DNA of 64,000 nucleotides from Micropterix aruncella (Eukaryota > Arthropoda > Insecta > Lepidoptera > Micropterigidae): the NCBI GenBank assembly GCA_944548615.1, contig OX155976.1, positions 4,168,442 to 4,232,441 on the forward strand. The letters run 5' to 3'. Shown piece after piece: positions 47,571 to 63,089 of the stretch (the first letter of the stretch is position 1; each line of letters opens with the position of its first letter). The notes beneath the pieces were generated by a model. That model saw only the letters and a list, made by a program, of their open reading frames with translations. It was not told the origin of the DNA and did no database searches. A program made the position numbers and the translations under genes.

Positions 47571-47766
47571 ATTGCCGCACGTTGCGCAGACCGTCCAGGA
47601 GCGCCAGAAGGTTGATTCCCAGGGGAAACTAACCATAAGGCCATAGTCCTACCCAGGCTCGCACTTCACGCGTGGAGGCCGTCGGATAGGTGTTGACCCG
47701 TGAGTGTGACCAACCCTGAACAGAATGGGTCTTCGTGGCCAACTCAGCAAGGGCCCATTAGCTACC
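47571..47766 (+). mobile_element. GC-rich element, 5'-truncated copy
   Basis: Only the last 196 bp of the family consensus are present, starting at GCCGCACGTTGCGCAGACC and ending CCCATTAGCTACC. Loss of the 5' end only is what target-primed reverse transcription produces. Confidence 0.85.
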
Positions 47767-49000
47767 GGTTTAGTATAATATAGTATTAAGTACCAATAAA
47801 GAGCAGTGAACAGTAAAAATCGCGATAAAGTGATAGAAGCGGAAAAAAATGGATGTCAGATCAGTGTGCTGAGCAAAACACGATTGGTTTAATGTGCACA
47901 AAAGGATCAAGAGACTCGTATGCTCCCAACACTCATACATTGATAGATATTAGCGGTAATTCTACAATGTACATTGAGGAGAAACTTAAGTTGTGGCAAG
48001 AGTATATTCACAGATTTTTCCACGACGATAGACCTCAAATAGAAGTGGACTTGCTAGATCAACGGGACCATCTATCACCAAAAGCGATATATCCCATGTC
48101 ATCAGAACATCCAAGGCCGGTAAGTCAGTTGGACCAGACGAAATACCTATATGCGGAGCTACTTAAAGTGTTGGAATACTACAATCTGGGGCACTTAGAA
48201 AACTATTTAATGCGATCTACGATACTGGCCATATTCCATCAGACTGGCTCAAGTCGACATTATCTTGCTAAAAGTACCAAATACAAAAAAAGTTTAATGA
48301 TTACAGAACTCTCTAATGAGTCATATCTTTCTAAAAGTGATACATCAACAAATCTACTCTAAAGACGAAAGCGTGATTTCAATTTCACATTTTGGATTCA
48401 GAAACGGTTTAGGTACCAGAGACGCATTATTTGGCTACCACGTACATGTGCAGAGGTGCATGGACATGAACCAGGACGTTCATGTATGTTTTATCGATTA
48501 CGAGAAAGCGTTCGATAGAGTGCAACATGCGAATTTGATAGACATACTGAAGACGATGGGTCTCGACTCAAAGGACATACGGTTTGTCAAGAACTTATAC
48601 TGGAACCAAAAGGCAAATGCAGCAGTAAAATATATACATACTCACGAACGATGTAGATATTTTGAGAGGCGTTCGACAGGGATGCATTCATTCTTTCCTA
48701 CTGTTCAATATATACTCTGAGTACATCTTTTAAGAAGCCCTTGACGACCAAGAATTAGATATAATAGTAAACGGGAATGCTATCAACAAGATCAGATATG
48801 CAGACGATACTTTTTTGCTATCTTCAAATTTAAAAGATCTTGAGGTGTTATTGTACAGGGTTGAATCGGTGAGCGCTAAATACGGTCTCAATATAAACAT
48901 TAAGAAAACCAAATAAATGACCGTCGCCAAAACACAGTTGCTTGAACCAGACCTGATATGTAATGCCCTAAAATTAGAAAAGGTCCACAAATACAAAAAC

Positions 49001-49852
49001 AGTTTATTTTAATTTTATTTTATAGCAAACTTACAGATAGTAAATACATGATATTAGTATCTTAAAAACATATTTAAACGAAACAAATTTACTATCCTAT
49101 GAATAGTTTGCAATGCTTGCATTACACATTAACATGGAATAACATGAACACGTTGATAGTAGAAAAAATATAATAAAGCTAATAATAATATAAGGGTAAG
49201 AAAAGAAATAATTAAATAAGTTGTTAATAAGGTTATTTGTATAGAGCAAAATAGAAGTAACTGGATAATAATATTTATTATATATAATATGATATAATAC
49301 AATAGTATGTTATAATATAATAATCATATAATACAGTACATTAGGATGGCAGTTAGTGAAATCTTAAAAAGTAGAAGATAGGCTAGGTTTGATTGAATCT
49401 TTTATTAAATTAATGGAATCATAAAACACATCTAATCCTTTACACGATTTATCAAAAACGCGACACATTCTGGCAAGAGGTCTATTCGATCCGATGTTGT
49501 TATTGCAAGCGACAACCGAAAATGTTTGAGAGCTTCTCGATAGTCGCGGTGGCACACGAAATTGAACGTTTCCTAGACTAGCTGGGCTGTCTAGTCGATT
49601 GTGCAAAAGCTTATGGAGACACGTTATATCCGCTATAGTCCTACGTGTTTTTAAGTGTATTAGGTTGAATTGAGAAAGCCGCTCTACATAACCATTCAGA
49701 GTATTTCTGAGGGCACATTTTGTTCGACGTGGACGAACAGACTTGTTGACGAACAAGGAGATAGCCTTGGATAAAACAAACAGCCTTGAGCCTTGGATAA
49801 AACAAACAGCCAAGAGAACAGCCTTGGATAAAACAAACCCAAGCCGCTTTCA
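49001..49852 (-). pseudogene. Jockey-type LINE C-terminus, nested
   Basis: It is flanked by ACAAAAAC at 48993-49000 and 49853-49860, an 8-bp target duplication. The minus strand encodes TRRTIADITCLHKLLHNRLD and FRVPPRLSRSSQTFSVVACN, then an end typical of Jockey-type ORF2. The poly-A-like tail is at the low-coordinate end (TTTATTTTAATTTTATTTTA). It is strongly 5' truncated. Confidence 0.75.
49760..49845. repeat. Short tandem repeat at LINE 5' edge
   Basis: AGCCTTGGATAAAACAAAC occurs three times with spacers of varying length. It lies at the truncated 5' end of the nested LINE. Confidence 0.85.
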
Positions 49853-50319
49853 CAAAAACGAAGAAACTTCTATGCGATAGAAGGCCTAAAATGCAACTTC
49901 GTGTTCGCCTGGTACGCTGTTACAATTTCTTCATTCTAATGCACGGTGTATAGAAGCGTGGACGCTTACGGATGCCATGTTCAAGTAGGTGGAAGCATTC
50001 GAAATGTGGATCTACAGGAGGATGTTAAGGATTTCCTGGAGAGACAAAGTGCAAAATGTAATAGTTTTGCAACGCGTGGGTAAATCGTTGAAGGTTCTAA
50101 AAACTATTAAAAAAGGGAGATGGGAATATCTTCAGCACATTATGCGTAATCAAAAAAATAAGCTGTTACAACTGATTATCCAAGGCTTAAAAAATCTGTG
50201 CCAATGCTTTGGGGCAAGCACCTGCCATAATAATGGCCAACTTTCGGTAGAAGATGGAACCCCTAAAAGAAGAAGAAGAACTAGGTGTATGTTTCTTGAT
50301 AATAAAAAAAGAAAAAAAA

Positions 50320-50495
50320 ATAAAACCGATAAAGTTAATATATACGCCGAAGAAATTGGTTGGCTATAACAAATCGCCTCCATTACGACGATGAAAGCGC
50401 CTATTCCTACGGGACCCGGGATATTTCCTATTCCGAAATTAAAACAAACACAGCACTTAATAAGTCATCCAAAGTAACCGAGGGCACTTGATATC
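50320..50495 (-). repeat. Paralogous repeat with empty MITE site
   Basis: Minus-strand sequence here matches the flanks of the MITE at 57875-58448: CAAGTGCCCTCGGTTACTTT, then GGATGACTTATTAAGTGC without the element, then GTGTTTGTTTTAATT and GGGTCCCGTAGGAATAGGCG. It therefore gives the site before insertion. Confidence 0.8.
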
Positions 50496-52466
<1,971 letters not shown>

Positions 52467-52586
52467 TGAGGAGAAGAAGAAGGCGTGGAGTCACTCCTGG
52501 TCACCACAGACCAGATAAGTGCCCTTTCATTATTTTATCATTTCATTTATTTAGTGATTAACATAATTTCAATTTGAAAAATAATA

Positions 52587-53899
<1,313 letters not shown>

Positions 53900-55427
53900 A
53901 ATTTTTATATAGGTAGTAGAAATCATATTTTAATATAGTTAGGAAATACCTACACTCAGAATCATAATAATTTTAAGTAATGTTTTTAAAAAGAAGTATA
54001 AAACAAATTTCGAACGAAGATGATTTTTAGGATTCCTGACCAAGGCGTATAAACGGAATCCTATTTTAATACTATCGACATGAATTTTGCATAGTCATAG
54101 AAGTTGGTTGGCCGCCCCCTAGTCCAAAAGTCAAAAGTGGTCTTTTTGATAATTTAAAAAAATCCGTTGTGTCACCCCAAGACGGTTGCCCCCCTCCCCC
54201 CTTCCCCCGCCGCGCACCAACCCAACCTCCACCCGTGCGCGAATTCGCAGTAATTTTGTAATAATTAAATTCGTATTCGTTGTAATGAAATTTGTAGTAT
54301 TTTTCGTGGTAATTTATTTTATTTATTTATTTTAAACAACATGATTTACGGACGAATGGCTATGATATTCGGTATACATTACAATAAAACGTGCAGGAAA
54401 AACAAGTTGAACCCATAGTCGTTGGCTTATCGCATACCTAACTGAGCAAGAACGCCCGTATCTAGGGATGCTGATATTTGACTTAGCATATTGCGAGCTG
54501 ACATGTATGACGTTCGCTTATATAATTATTATTGGTATAAAGTTCAAAACATTCATTCTTGCATAATACAAATACACAAGCACAAAGAGTTATACCAATA
54601 TACAAAAAATATATATAGTAGTAGGAAATTATTATTAAACCCAACACCTATAGTAATACATAAATACAATAAATACATAAAATATACAATAAATATACAT
54701 ACTAATATAAAATACTAATATACACAAAATGTACACAAATAAATTAAATTGAAATACCTCTAGTCTTAAACCTCACATATACGTCTATTATATTTATAAA
54801 TAAAAATAAAAAATCTAAGTATTTGCTTTTTATTTATTAATTTTACCTAATCAAAAATTCTGTTAAATTCCGTTTTGTCATAGAGTGGTCCTTTAACAAT
54901 TAAGCACTTTTTTATTGCTTTTTTAAATGCTATCTGTAATAAATTGTATTTTTCCAGTATTTTCATTAATATGGCGGACTATAAATATTTTTTGTGTCCC
55001 TTGTATACGAGATATTCTACCCTTTCTCAGCGTGATTTCGGTCTAACAAGTCACCTTTGTGCCGAATATCAAGAATCTAAGTTTAGTCCACGAATTCACC
55101 ATGTCTACAAAAGGAGTGACATTCAAGCCTCTCAGTCCTGCAAAATTTCAAGTCTCTAAGTTCAATATTTGGACCGATTCCAATCAAAATTTTCTTTTCA
55201 ATCTTTTCAACTCTTGCCATGACTAAATGATGCCTGCATGATAAATTTCAGGTCAATCGGATAAAGCGTTTGGGCGCTATCGTGGAGGAATGCACACACA
55301 CAGCCAGACACAAAGACACACCGACAGTATTCAGTAAAGAAATGGTCTTAATCGTCGAGGGGGTCAAAATTTACAAATCCGTCTTCATCTTCCGCGTTCA
55401 CAATACTTTACCTCCTCGGAGTTTAAC
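53900..55427. other. AT-rich, no gene recognised
   Basis: A C-rich segment lies at about 54180-54240. The part around 55250-55325 (GATAAATTTCAGGTCAATCG, then ACACACACAGCCAGACA) looks like a familiar insect repeat end, but I could not delimit it. Confidence 0.4.
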
Positions 55428-55501
55428 CCGTTGAGTATGATACGACCAAATCTGGTTCTGAAACAATTATCCGTTGAGTATGATACGACCAGATCTGGTT
55501 C
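55428..55501 (+). repeat. 31-bp direct repeat, 43-bp period
   Basis: CCGTTGAGTATGATACGACC followed by ARATCTGGTTC occurs at 55428-55458 and 55471-55501 with one difference. Confidence 0.9.
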
Positions 55502-56039
55502 CGCGTTTTTTTTACAACCGCGGCGCGATGGACCAGCAGTGCGGCACACAAATGCAACTACGAGCTATTTAACCGCAACAATTCTAGCATATGCTATTGT
55601 AGCTGGAATTACCGTGGCTGCTGGCACAAGACTTTCCCTCCAATTGTTAATCGTAAAAATATTTTAAATGTACTCATTCCGATTACGAGGCCTCATAAGA
55701 GTCCCGTACCGTTATTTTTCATCGGCAAAGTAAAATTTATACGCTGTTTAAGAAAATAGCTTTATTATTTAGAAAATGTTTAAGGAAATAGCTTTATTAT
55801 AATAGCTTTATTGTAGGCAACTTTTTCTAAAAACTTCCCTCTTAAGGCTATTTTTGGACAGTAACTCAAAGTTAGGAATAATTCAAAACCGGCGACCAAC
55901 GAGACAAGTTTTAGAAAATAGCTTAATAATACCCAGAAGGAAAACATCATTTGGACAAAGACATTACTTTTTCATGCGCCGAGATTTTACAATCTGATCA
56001 ATATGGAAATAAAAATAAATTTGACATTTAGGGAATTCA
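55502..56039. other. No recognisable gene
   Basis: GAAAATAGCTTTATTAT-like repeats lie near 55750-55815. Otherwise nothing is visible. Confidence 0.4.
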
Positions 56040-56530
56040 ATAAAGTAAAAAATGGTTATCGAATCATTACAGACTAACCATACATCAAATGTTAGAAATA
56101 ATAGTATAATAAAACTTAGGTGCACAAATTATTAACATATTTTTAAACATACATTTTAAGTATATTTTGACATTGAACTAACTACCAAAAATTATTTGAC
56201 TTTGACAATGAAGTATACTTTTTAGACTAGGTATTTTTATATGAATAAATATTAATGACTGTTTCTTTCTTTTCTCACATATAACTTTATTTATTTTATT
56301 TAATCGAATTTTATATGATATTTATTGCCGATTAAATAATGGAATTGCATTTTATTTATTATATTACCTTTTAATATTTTATTATTATTATTTTTTTTTA
56401 ATTTTATTCTGAAGACCACATTTTAGGGCAATTTAGTGTTATTAGCTTTTTACTAAAACTTGTATATTTGTAAGCAACCAAGTCCCAGCTGGGTGACAGA
56501 AACAAATAAGCAAAAGGTTAAGGTTTTGCC
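56040..56530 (+). repeat. Interspersed repeat, copy without SINE
   Basis: This is the reverse complement of the repeat at 25310-26140. The SINE inserted there is absent here. It is non-coding. Confidence 0.7.
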
Positions 56531-57078
56531 ATTCGGTTCCTGTTATTTTTATAAGCTAATCAATGTTTCATAGTAATTAATTCTTAAATAAATAAATAAA
56601 TATTCTTAATGTTGGTTTTGGACGAATTTCACGATATAGCAAAATCCAAAGTATTGTGTATAAACAACTATGTAAAAGTTTTGAAGACAGTAAACGTGAT
56701 TTGATTTGACCCATTATTTATCAGTAAAATTAATATAATTTGATTTCCATTAAACTAAAATTGAATTAAATTCGGTGCGTCTTTGAGAAATGACCCCTTT
56801 TAGTATGTGGGGCCGTTTAAAAAACGAAAAATATCCGAGTGCCAATTCCACTAAGCTTGGATGCAGATAAGATGAGTATTCACTCTGCCTTATCACCGAG
56901 ATCGGAGCTGAAAGTGCTACCGGAGTAATTGGCTAAGAGGGCGCCGCTTATCACCCTGAGGATCCTGTCACCCCGATTGAAGGGACGCTACAGAGATAAC
57001 TCTACAGTTGAGTAATTCCTTAATGGCACCATTGATTATATAGGTAGGCTATTAGATGCCATACTTGCTTAATGCCAC
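56531..57078. other. No recognisable gene
   Basis: AT-rich sequence with a GC-richer part at 56860-57000 that I cannot assign. Confidence 0.4.
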
Positions 57079-57640
57079 ACTTGGAGTTGTCAACTACAAC
57101 TGGCGAACCCGTCACCTCAGAAAGTTTTAACGATATTTGTTCGTTCTGTTTTCCGTGAGGTGAGCGTAGAAGACTTAGGGACGTAAAGGTCCACTGTCTA
57201 GTTAAGCCACTCGCCCGTGAGAGACCAACGCCTTACCGCGAGACACCGGCTGTGCAACCAGCGGGCTGACACTCGCGCCCTTACTTCCAGCTATGGCCAA
57301 ATTTCTCCTGCCTTCCGACTCCTTATGGGTTCCAGGTCGCTTGTGCGGTCCTCTACCTTGTGTAGAGGTGATTGGTATTTACCGAATCTATCGCGGACCA
57401 CGCGGGTAGCCGATTGGTCGTTTCAAGAACGACTGACCCCCCGGTCTATAGGAAACAAAGTCGTTTCCAGACTCGGAATGCAGAGTCGATTGGCTGATGC
57501 CGCACGGTGCGATAACCGTCCAAGAGCACCCGAAGTACGATATCCGGCGGAATTGGCCCGCAGGCACAGAGTTCTACCCGAGCTCGCACTTCTACTTGGA
57601 GCCACCGGATGGGTGTTGACCGTAACCAATGGGTCTTTGC
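57079..57640 (+). mobile_element. GC-rich element, old diverged copy
   Basis: The start ACTTGGAGTTGTCAACTAC and blocks such as CGAATCTATCGCGGACCACG, GGGTAGCCGATTGGTCGTTT and CGCACGGTGCG show membership. It has several deletions and the shared frame is disrupted. Confidence 0.75.
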
Positions 57641-57842
57641 AATGCTTTACCCACACATGTAAGGACACCACCTACTTTAATACGCGCCAATGTTCAACAC
57701 TTTAATACGCGTTCATAAATATCTTTCGTCCCCTCCCATCCCTAAGAACAATAAGATTAATGATTTTTAACAATTTAAATCTATGTTATATTTTCTACCA
57801 AAGTTTCATGTTAGATAACTATAAGTAATATAGGTAACTAGG

Positions 57843-58735
57843 CCAAGTGCCCTCGGTTACTTTGGATGACAATAAGGCGACAAGATACCTCGGAACGACC
57901 ATATCTAAGGAATTTTAGTTTTATGAGTTTATTGAAAAATATAAGCATTAAATTAAAAAAAGTTTCTAAGTGAATCCCTCGATAAGGAACCAATTTAAAA
58001 TTTGGACTCAAAAAGTTGCTCATTGCCTTGGACATTAATGCTTTAAACTGACTTCGAAAACTTTCAGGCGCGATTACTCCTACAATGTTAGCGGTGAGTG
58101 TGTTTTATTATAATTTCATTATATTTACCGGTTAATTGTATAACATTTTTATTTAGGCCCTAAATTAATCACAATTAATTAAAACCTCAGAGCGCTCTGA
58201 GAGTTACGCTAATTATACTTTGCCATTAACACCCTTATACCACCACTGCGTAAAGCTAGTTATTCTGTGCTAGCGCTGCGATTGACCGTTTAGTATGCGT
58301 CTGGTTCCCGGCGCTAGCGGACGTGGAATCTGCGCTTGAGGCTTCGTCAACGCTGGATTTTTATTGGTCAAACCCTACCTAATTGACTCCGCCTATTTTT
58401 TCGCGTGTCCGCCTGTTTCGGATATTTTTCTGAGGTTTCATGTCGCCTTAAGTGGTGTGTTTGTTTTAATTCATAATAGGAAATATGCCGGGTCCCGTAG
58501 GAATAGGCGCTTTTATCGTCATAATTGAGGCGATTTGTTATGACGAACCAATTTCTTCAGCATTTATATTAACTTTATCGGTTTTAAAAATTAAAATTTA
58601 TGTTTCATTTTGTGCCGAATTTTCATGTTAGATACTATATAGCACCTAAAATATTCAACCGCCTTGATGACAAAATAATAGAAATAGAAAATACCATTTT
58701 ATTAAAAAATTTTATTAAAAAATGGCTTGACGACA
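57843..58735 (+). repeat. Repeat hosting a MITE; LINE-like 3' piece
   Basis: The outer parts match 50320-50495 in reverse. After 58600 a frame reads VRYYIAPKIFNRLDDKIIEI, resembling the C-terminus of some LINEs. This suggests that the repeat is a LINE 3' region (tentative). Confidence 0.5.
57875..58448. mobile_element. TA-target MITE, copy 1
   Basis: The ends AGGCGACAAGATACCTC and the complement of GAGGTTTCATGTCGCCT form imperfect inverted repeats of about 20 bp, flanked by TA on both sides (57873-57874 and 58449-58450). At 574 bp and non-coding, it fits a Tc1/mariner-like MITE. The empty paralogous site is at about 50470. Confidence 0.8.
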
Positions 58736-58869
58736 TTTATTTTTATTTATTTATTTATTTTTGTTTATTCAATTATTACTAATCAACATAACAGTAAAAC
58801 CAATGCATTGAAAAGTAAAATTAATAAAGATATTACCATAACTATACAAATAGAATGATACGTATAATA

Positions 58870-59814
58870 CTAGCTATCATGTAAAAATAAATAATTAATA
58901 GCTTGCAATTTAAACAAGTGAGGGTTGGCGGTAAAAATATCGAAATCTGGTGCCATCGAGTGAATTTCATTTAAGCGCCGCAAAGCACGCGCCAACAAGT
59001 TCCACCTCGTAAGGTTAGTGCGCGAGAACGGCTCCGCGAAAAGATGGTGCGATCGAGTACGGAGATAATTATTTGGTATGAATAGATCCACCTTTGCTAG
59101 TAAGCTAGGGTTATCAGTTTTACCACGAATTAGATTGAAAACATAGGACATGGTCAGCATTTCTCTTCTGAGACAGAGAGAATTATAGCCAACCATGCCT
59201 GTGATAAATGCAGTCGGATACAAAAATGGATAATATCCGTACTGCTTGAAGTACAGAAATCTCAAAAAACACTTCTGTACCTTTTCCAGCATGAGGGTAT
59301 ATGTATCTTCATGTGGATTCCAAATAGGTGCATTCGTTTCCATGCGACTTCTAACAATCGAGTTGTACAACGTGCGCATAACCCGAATATTATTGAAGTG
59401 TTTGGATTGCCGTATTACAAACCCTAGAAGCTTGAAAGAAGTTGTAGATAGTTGTCTAATATGTTCCTTGAAGTTTAACTTGGGGTCGAAAAAAACTCCC
59501 AAGTCCTTGACTTCAGTAACTCTGGGAAGCACACATCCAGCGATGGAGTAATCATACATCAGATGATCAGGCGACCTTGTGTATGTCATCACTGCACATT
59601 TGTTAATATTGAAGTGAAGGTTACGAGCTTGGCTCCATGCATAAACTGCATCAATATCACGCTGGAAGAGCTCGCAGGCCTCAGCACTTCCAGTTGATAA
59701 AAACAATTTGACGTCATCAGCAAACATTAGACAACGTGCAGATGTGACTACTTTACTCAGATTATTATCAGACATAGGTCGTTCAAGGACAGAGAAAGAA
59801 CTGCTGCAAGTCAT
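58870..59814 (-). pseudogene. Jockey-type LINE RT, C-terminal part
   Basis: The frame is open for 314 residues on the minus strand. It starts just before the catalytic CLMFADDVKLFLS and runs through VTEVKDLGVFFDPKLNFKEH, MRTLYNSIVRSRMETNAPIW and the usual end. The 5' part is missing. ATTT-repeat sequence at 58739-58765 may be the tail, and the upstream edge is near 59820. Confidence 0.85.
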
Positions 59815-60210
59815 ATCTTAAAAAAATTTATATATTTCTGCATAACTTTACTATTATACTATATAATATGATATAAGATATTAAACAAAATGTACTATAT
59901 TGTAATATAATGCAAAAGAATAATACTATAATATATTTAGATCGTTATATTTATATATTTGTGTATGTATGTATATGTATGTGTGTATGTGTATATGTGT
60001 ATATGTATCTATATGAGTACCTACGTCAGTTAGGCTTCTCCACCTAAGTCAGAAAGTAAGTCGTATGCCCAGATACAGGCTATATTTGGCCTAGTTGGGT
60101 ATACGCTGAGCGTGGTCATGTGAATGTGGGCCGTTGTTTCTTCGCACCATTACTTGTTATGACCATTTTTATGCATTTTATAATTATGTCTAATACAAAT
60201 AAAATAAAAA

Positions 60211-60349
<139 letters not shown>

Positions 60350-60455
60350 TGACTGCCTTTATAAGTGGTTTTAATAATATATTTTTATTATTTTTACCGC
60401 AAAACGTGTCCTACCATTAGGGTAGGATTAGGCGTACAGTTATAATCATCATAAA

Positions 60456-60662
60456 AATGAATTTACAGCGTGAACTTTGTATCACCCGACGTTTCGTCGA
60501 TGTCCAGGGCAGACTAGAGTACCGTCAAGCCGTTGTTCCGCGGGTAGGAGACAAACAGCTGCCACCGAACATCGCCGAAACGTCCGGTGCTAGAAATTTC
60601 ACGCGGTAAATTCATTTTTATCTTATTTATAATGTTAAACTATCGCGATAGACGTCGATTTC
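60456..60662. mobile_element. Penelope-like end fragment, inverted arms
   Basis: ATTTACAGCGTGAACTTTGT and CCCGACGTTTCGTCGATG at the left, and ACATCGCCGAAACGTC and TTTCACGCGGTAAATTC at the right, are near-complements. They match the arms of 45557-46075. Almost all interior sequence has been lost. Confidence 0.7.
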
Positions 60663-61679
60663 ATAGGTGTAAGATATTGGCTTCAAAACAATAAGCTCGC
60701 CGATGTGTTTATCAAATTATTATTAAGAGGCCGTGTACGAAATCGATGTGGGCCGTGATACCTCTATAATCAATGGTATAATTTAACTATAGGTAGGTAG
60801 GATTTTCGGAGCCAAAGAGATACGTCCACCCTTTGGAAGTGCTCGGCGGGAACTAGCTGACTTGAGGCGTGAATCGTATCATAGGCGAGTATCATAACGC
60901 GAGAATTAGATTGTTTTAAAAGACTTTATTGCCAATTTTAATTATTGTTTTGCATTTTTTTTGAGGAAATGGATTGATATTGAACTAAAGTTTATTTCTG
61001 CTGTTTTTATTTTATGAACGACAGTTCTAAAAGGCCAAAATCAAAAGCATTTCTTCACCCATTTTCTAAAAAATTTGACAAAGTTAAATATTTTTTTTAT
61101 CAACAATTTTATATGAAAGTAGTAAAAAGTGATTCACTTATTATATAGAGGACTTTCACAAAAATACATTCTAATTTTTTTATACCGTTTAGATGTCAAA
61201 ACGATTCGTAAATATGTTATATTCTAAACCTCTTACAGCAAAAATTCACAAACAGTCGCCGGTTTAAGGTCAATTAATCAAAATTCTATAATAATTTTCA
61301 AAAAAGTAGCTCACTCATTAGACAATAATATAAATGATCTTTTATGTTGTGCAATAAAACTTATAGAAATACAGTATTTTAACCTTAAATTCACGTCTGC
61401 AAAATTACGTAAATTCACGAAATGCGCAAAATTTCGTATTTGGGTAACTAAAAAGAAATATTCGACCGTACAATAATACATCTGCTCGCGCATATGAAAA
61501 AGCTGCTTCACTGAATGGGTCGCCACACAAAAAGGGCACCCTCCTACCACACTTTTGTTTAGTGATTTCTTAACGGCTCCAAAAGGTGTTTGTTTGTATT
61601 GCGTACGCTGTAACGGGCCACGGGGCTACTGACCCTCATTACGGAATTGCCATTATTTAGGCGTTGATTATACATGGTA
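60663..61679. other. No recognisable gene
   Basis: AT-rich. The frames here are short and unlike known proteins. Confidence 0.4.
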
Positions 61680-62243
61680 TTATATTAATAATAAACTCTT
61701 TATTTGCACTTAATAAGTATACAAAAAAGGCGAGCTTATTGCCACATGGCAATGTCTTACAGCTAACCTAAACATAGTGGTACATGTGCGCATTGTGAAA
61801 ATAAAGATTATTACATAACATACAGACAAGTGGAAGAATTTAAGACTAATAATGCCCGAGGAGAGGAAATTGTGAGAGGAACAGGAGAGAAAGGGAAGAA
61901 CTGGTTACTTCTTAGAAAGGTAGTAATCCTTAAGGTGAGTCTTAAACGATGGTAAAGAAGGCGAGTTTCGTATATTTGCTGGCAGATCGTTCCAGAGTCT
62001 TGCACCATGGACACAGAAAGAATAGGAATAAAAATCACTATTATGACTCGGAATTTTTAATAAACTGTCAGAGGCTGACCGAAGTACGAGACCGTGGGAA
62101 CTTAGTGGTTCAAAAAGCTCCTGGAGATAGGATGGTGTTAATTGGGTGAGTACACGATATAGGAGAGCCAGTATATGAACATTTCTTCTATATTGCTCTA
62201 CTCCATAGTACGATTTGGCAACCTTGGTCGTCACGTTGAACAT
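61680..62243 (-). pseudogene. CR1/L2-like LINE 3' end
   Basis: The minus strand (62243-61905) reads YRRNVHILALLYRVLTQLTP, then LFEPLSSHGLVLRSASDSLL and YSFCVHGARLWNDLP, the same C-terminal pattern as the LINE at 40217. The 3' untranslated part runs to about 61680, where AATAAACTCTTTATTTGC marks the tail. Confidence 0.75.
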
Positions 62244-62244
62244 A

Positions 62245-62353
62245 ATAAGGTTATTAAATTTTTGGAACTATAGTGCCATCTACGCCTTGCGTTTCGTAGT
62301 GAAATCCTAGTTGCCAAATCGTAGTATGCAACGTTGAGCAATATAATACGCTA
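62245..62353 (+). repeat. Short interspersed repeat, copy 2
   Basis: GTGCCATCTACGCCTTGCGT and TCGTAGT...AACGTTGAGCAATATAAT match 10944-11062. Confidence 0.65.
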
Positions 62354-62481
62354 TATCAGTAGTTCCCAATTAGTTTTTCCTGCGTACCACTTCAAGAAAG
62401 ACCTCGAACTCACATGCCCCTTATTGCAGGAATGATAAATAAAAAATGAAATCAGGTTTTTTAACATTTGGTACCATTAGA

Positions 62482-62519
<38 letters not shown>

Positions 62520-63059
62520 TTTTATTCGAAGTAGACTTATAGTACTTTCCGAACGTCTTATATTTCTAGACATTTATGCCTTGCTTGTAGGCTTTACCAT
62601 TGATTACTACACTATATAATCACTATATAATCACTAATCTTAATAATAATAATAACATTAAACAAATGGTTTTTATAGCTATGTTACACAAAAACGACTT
62701 GACCAGACCAATGTATCGCTTAAAAAATCTTCAATTTTATAATAGCCTTTAGAGCACAAAGTATCTTTAACAATTTTTCTAAATTTAGTGTCTGGTAAAA
62801 GGGTTAGTTCCTCAGGCAAAGTGTTATAAAAGCGAACACCGTCTCCAATAAAAGATTTACTAACTTTTGCTAACCTAGAGCCCGTAATGGCTAGTTTATT
62901 TTTGAACCTGGTGTTCCTATTGTGAATGTCACCCAACCTACGGAACCTGTGCAAGTTTTTACGAACATACATTTTGTTATCGTATATATACTGACTATAA
63001 ACCGTCAGAATATTGATCTCTTTAAATTTCTCTTTTAGCGATGCTCGGGTTGATGACAT
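62482..63059 (-). pseudogene. LINE 3' end with TATC-type tail
   Basis: The minus-strand frame 63059-62679 reads LKEKFKEINILTVYSQYIYD, HNRNTRFKNKLAITGSRLAK and VRFYNTLPEELTLL, a C-terminal block of CR1/Jockey-group LINEs. The element ends at the GATA-type microsatellite (62482-62519), which acts as its 3' simple repeat. The RT core is missing. Confidence 0.7.
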
Positions 63060-63089
63060 ATACAGTTGATGACAGTGAAAATCAATTTA

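Larger units (their letters stand above)
47853..50369 (+). pseudogene. RTE-clade LINE, split by Jockey-type LINE
   Basis: Pieces in order are a pre-RT region (LWQEYIHRFFHDDRPQIEVD), RT palm (VHVCFIDYEKAFDRVQHANL, then KIRYADDTFLLSS), a break at 49000, then DRRPKMQLRVRLVRCY near 49880 and EAFEMWIYRRMLRISWRDKV at 49989. Several frameshifts and stops occur, for example near 48300, 48718 and 48914. A Jockey-type LINE sits at 49001-49852 on the other strand. The N-terminal endonuclease is missing. Confidence 0.82.
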
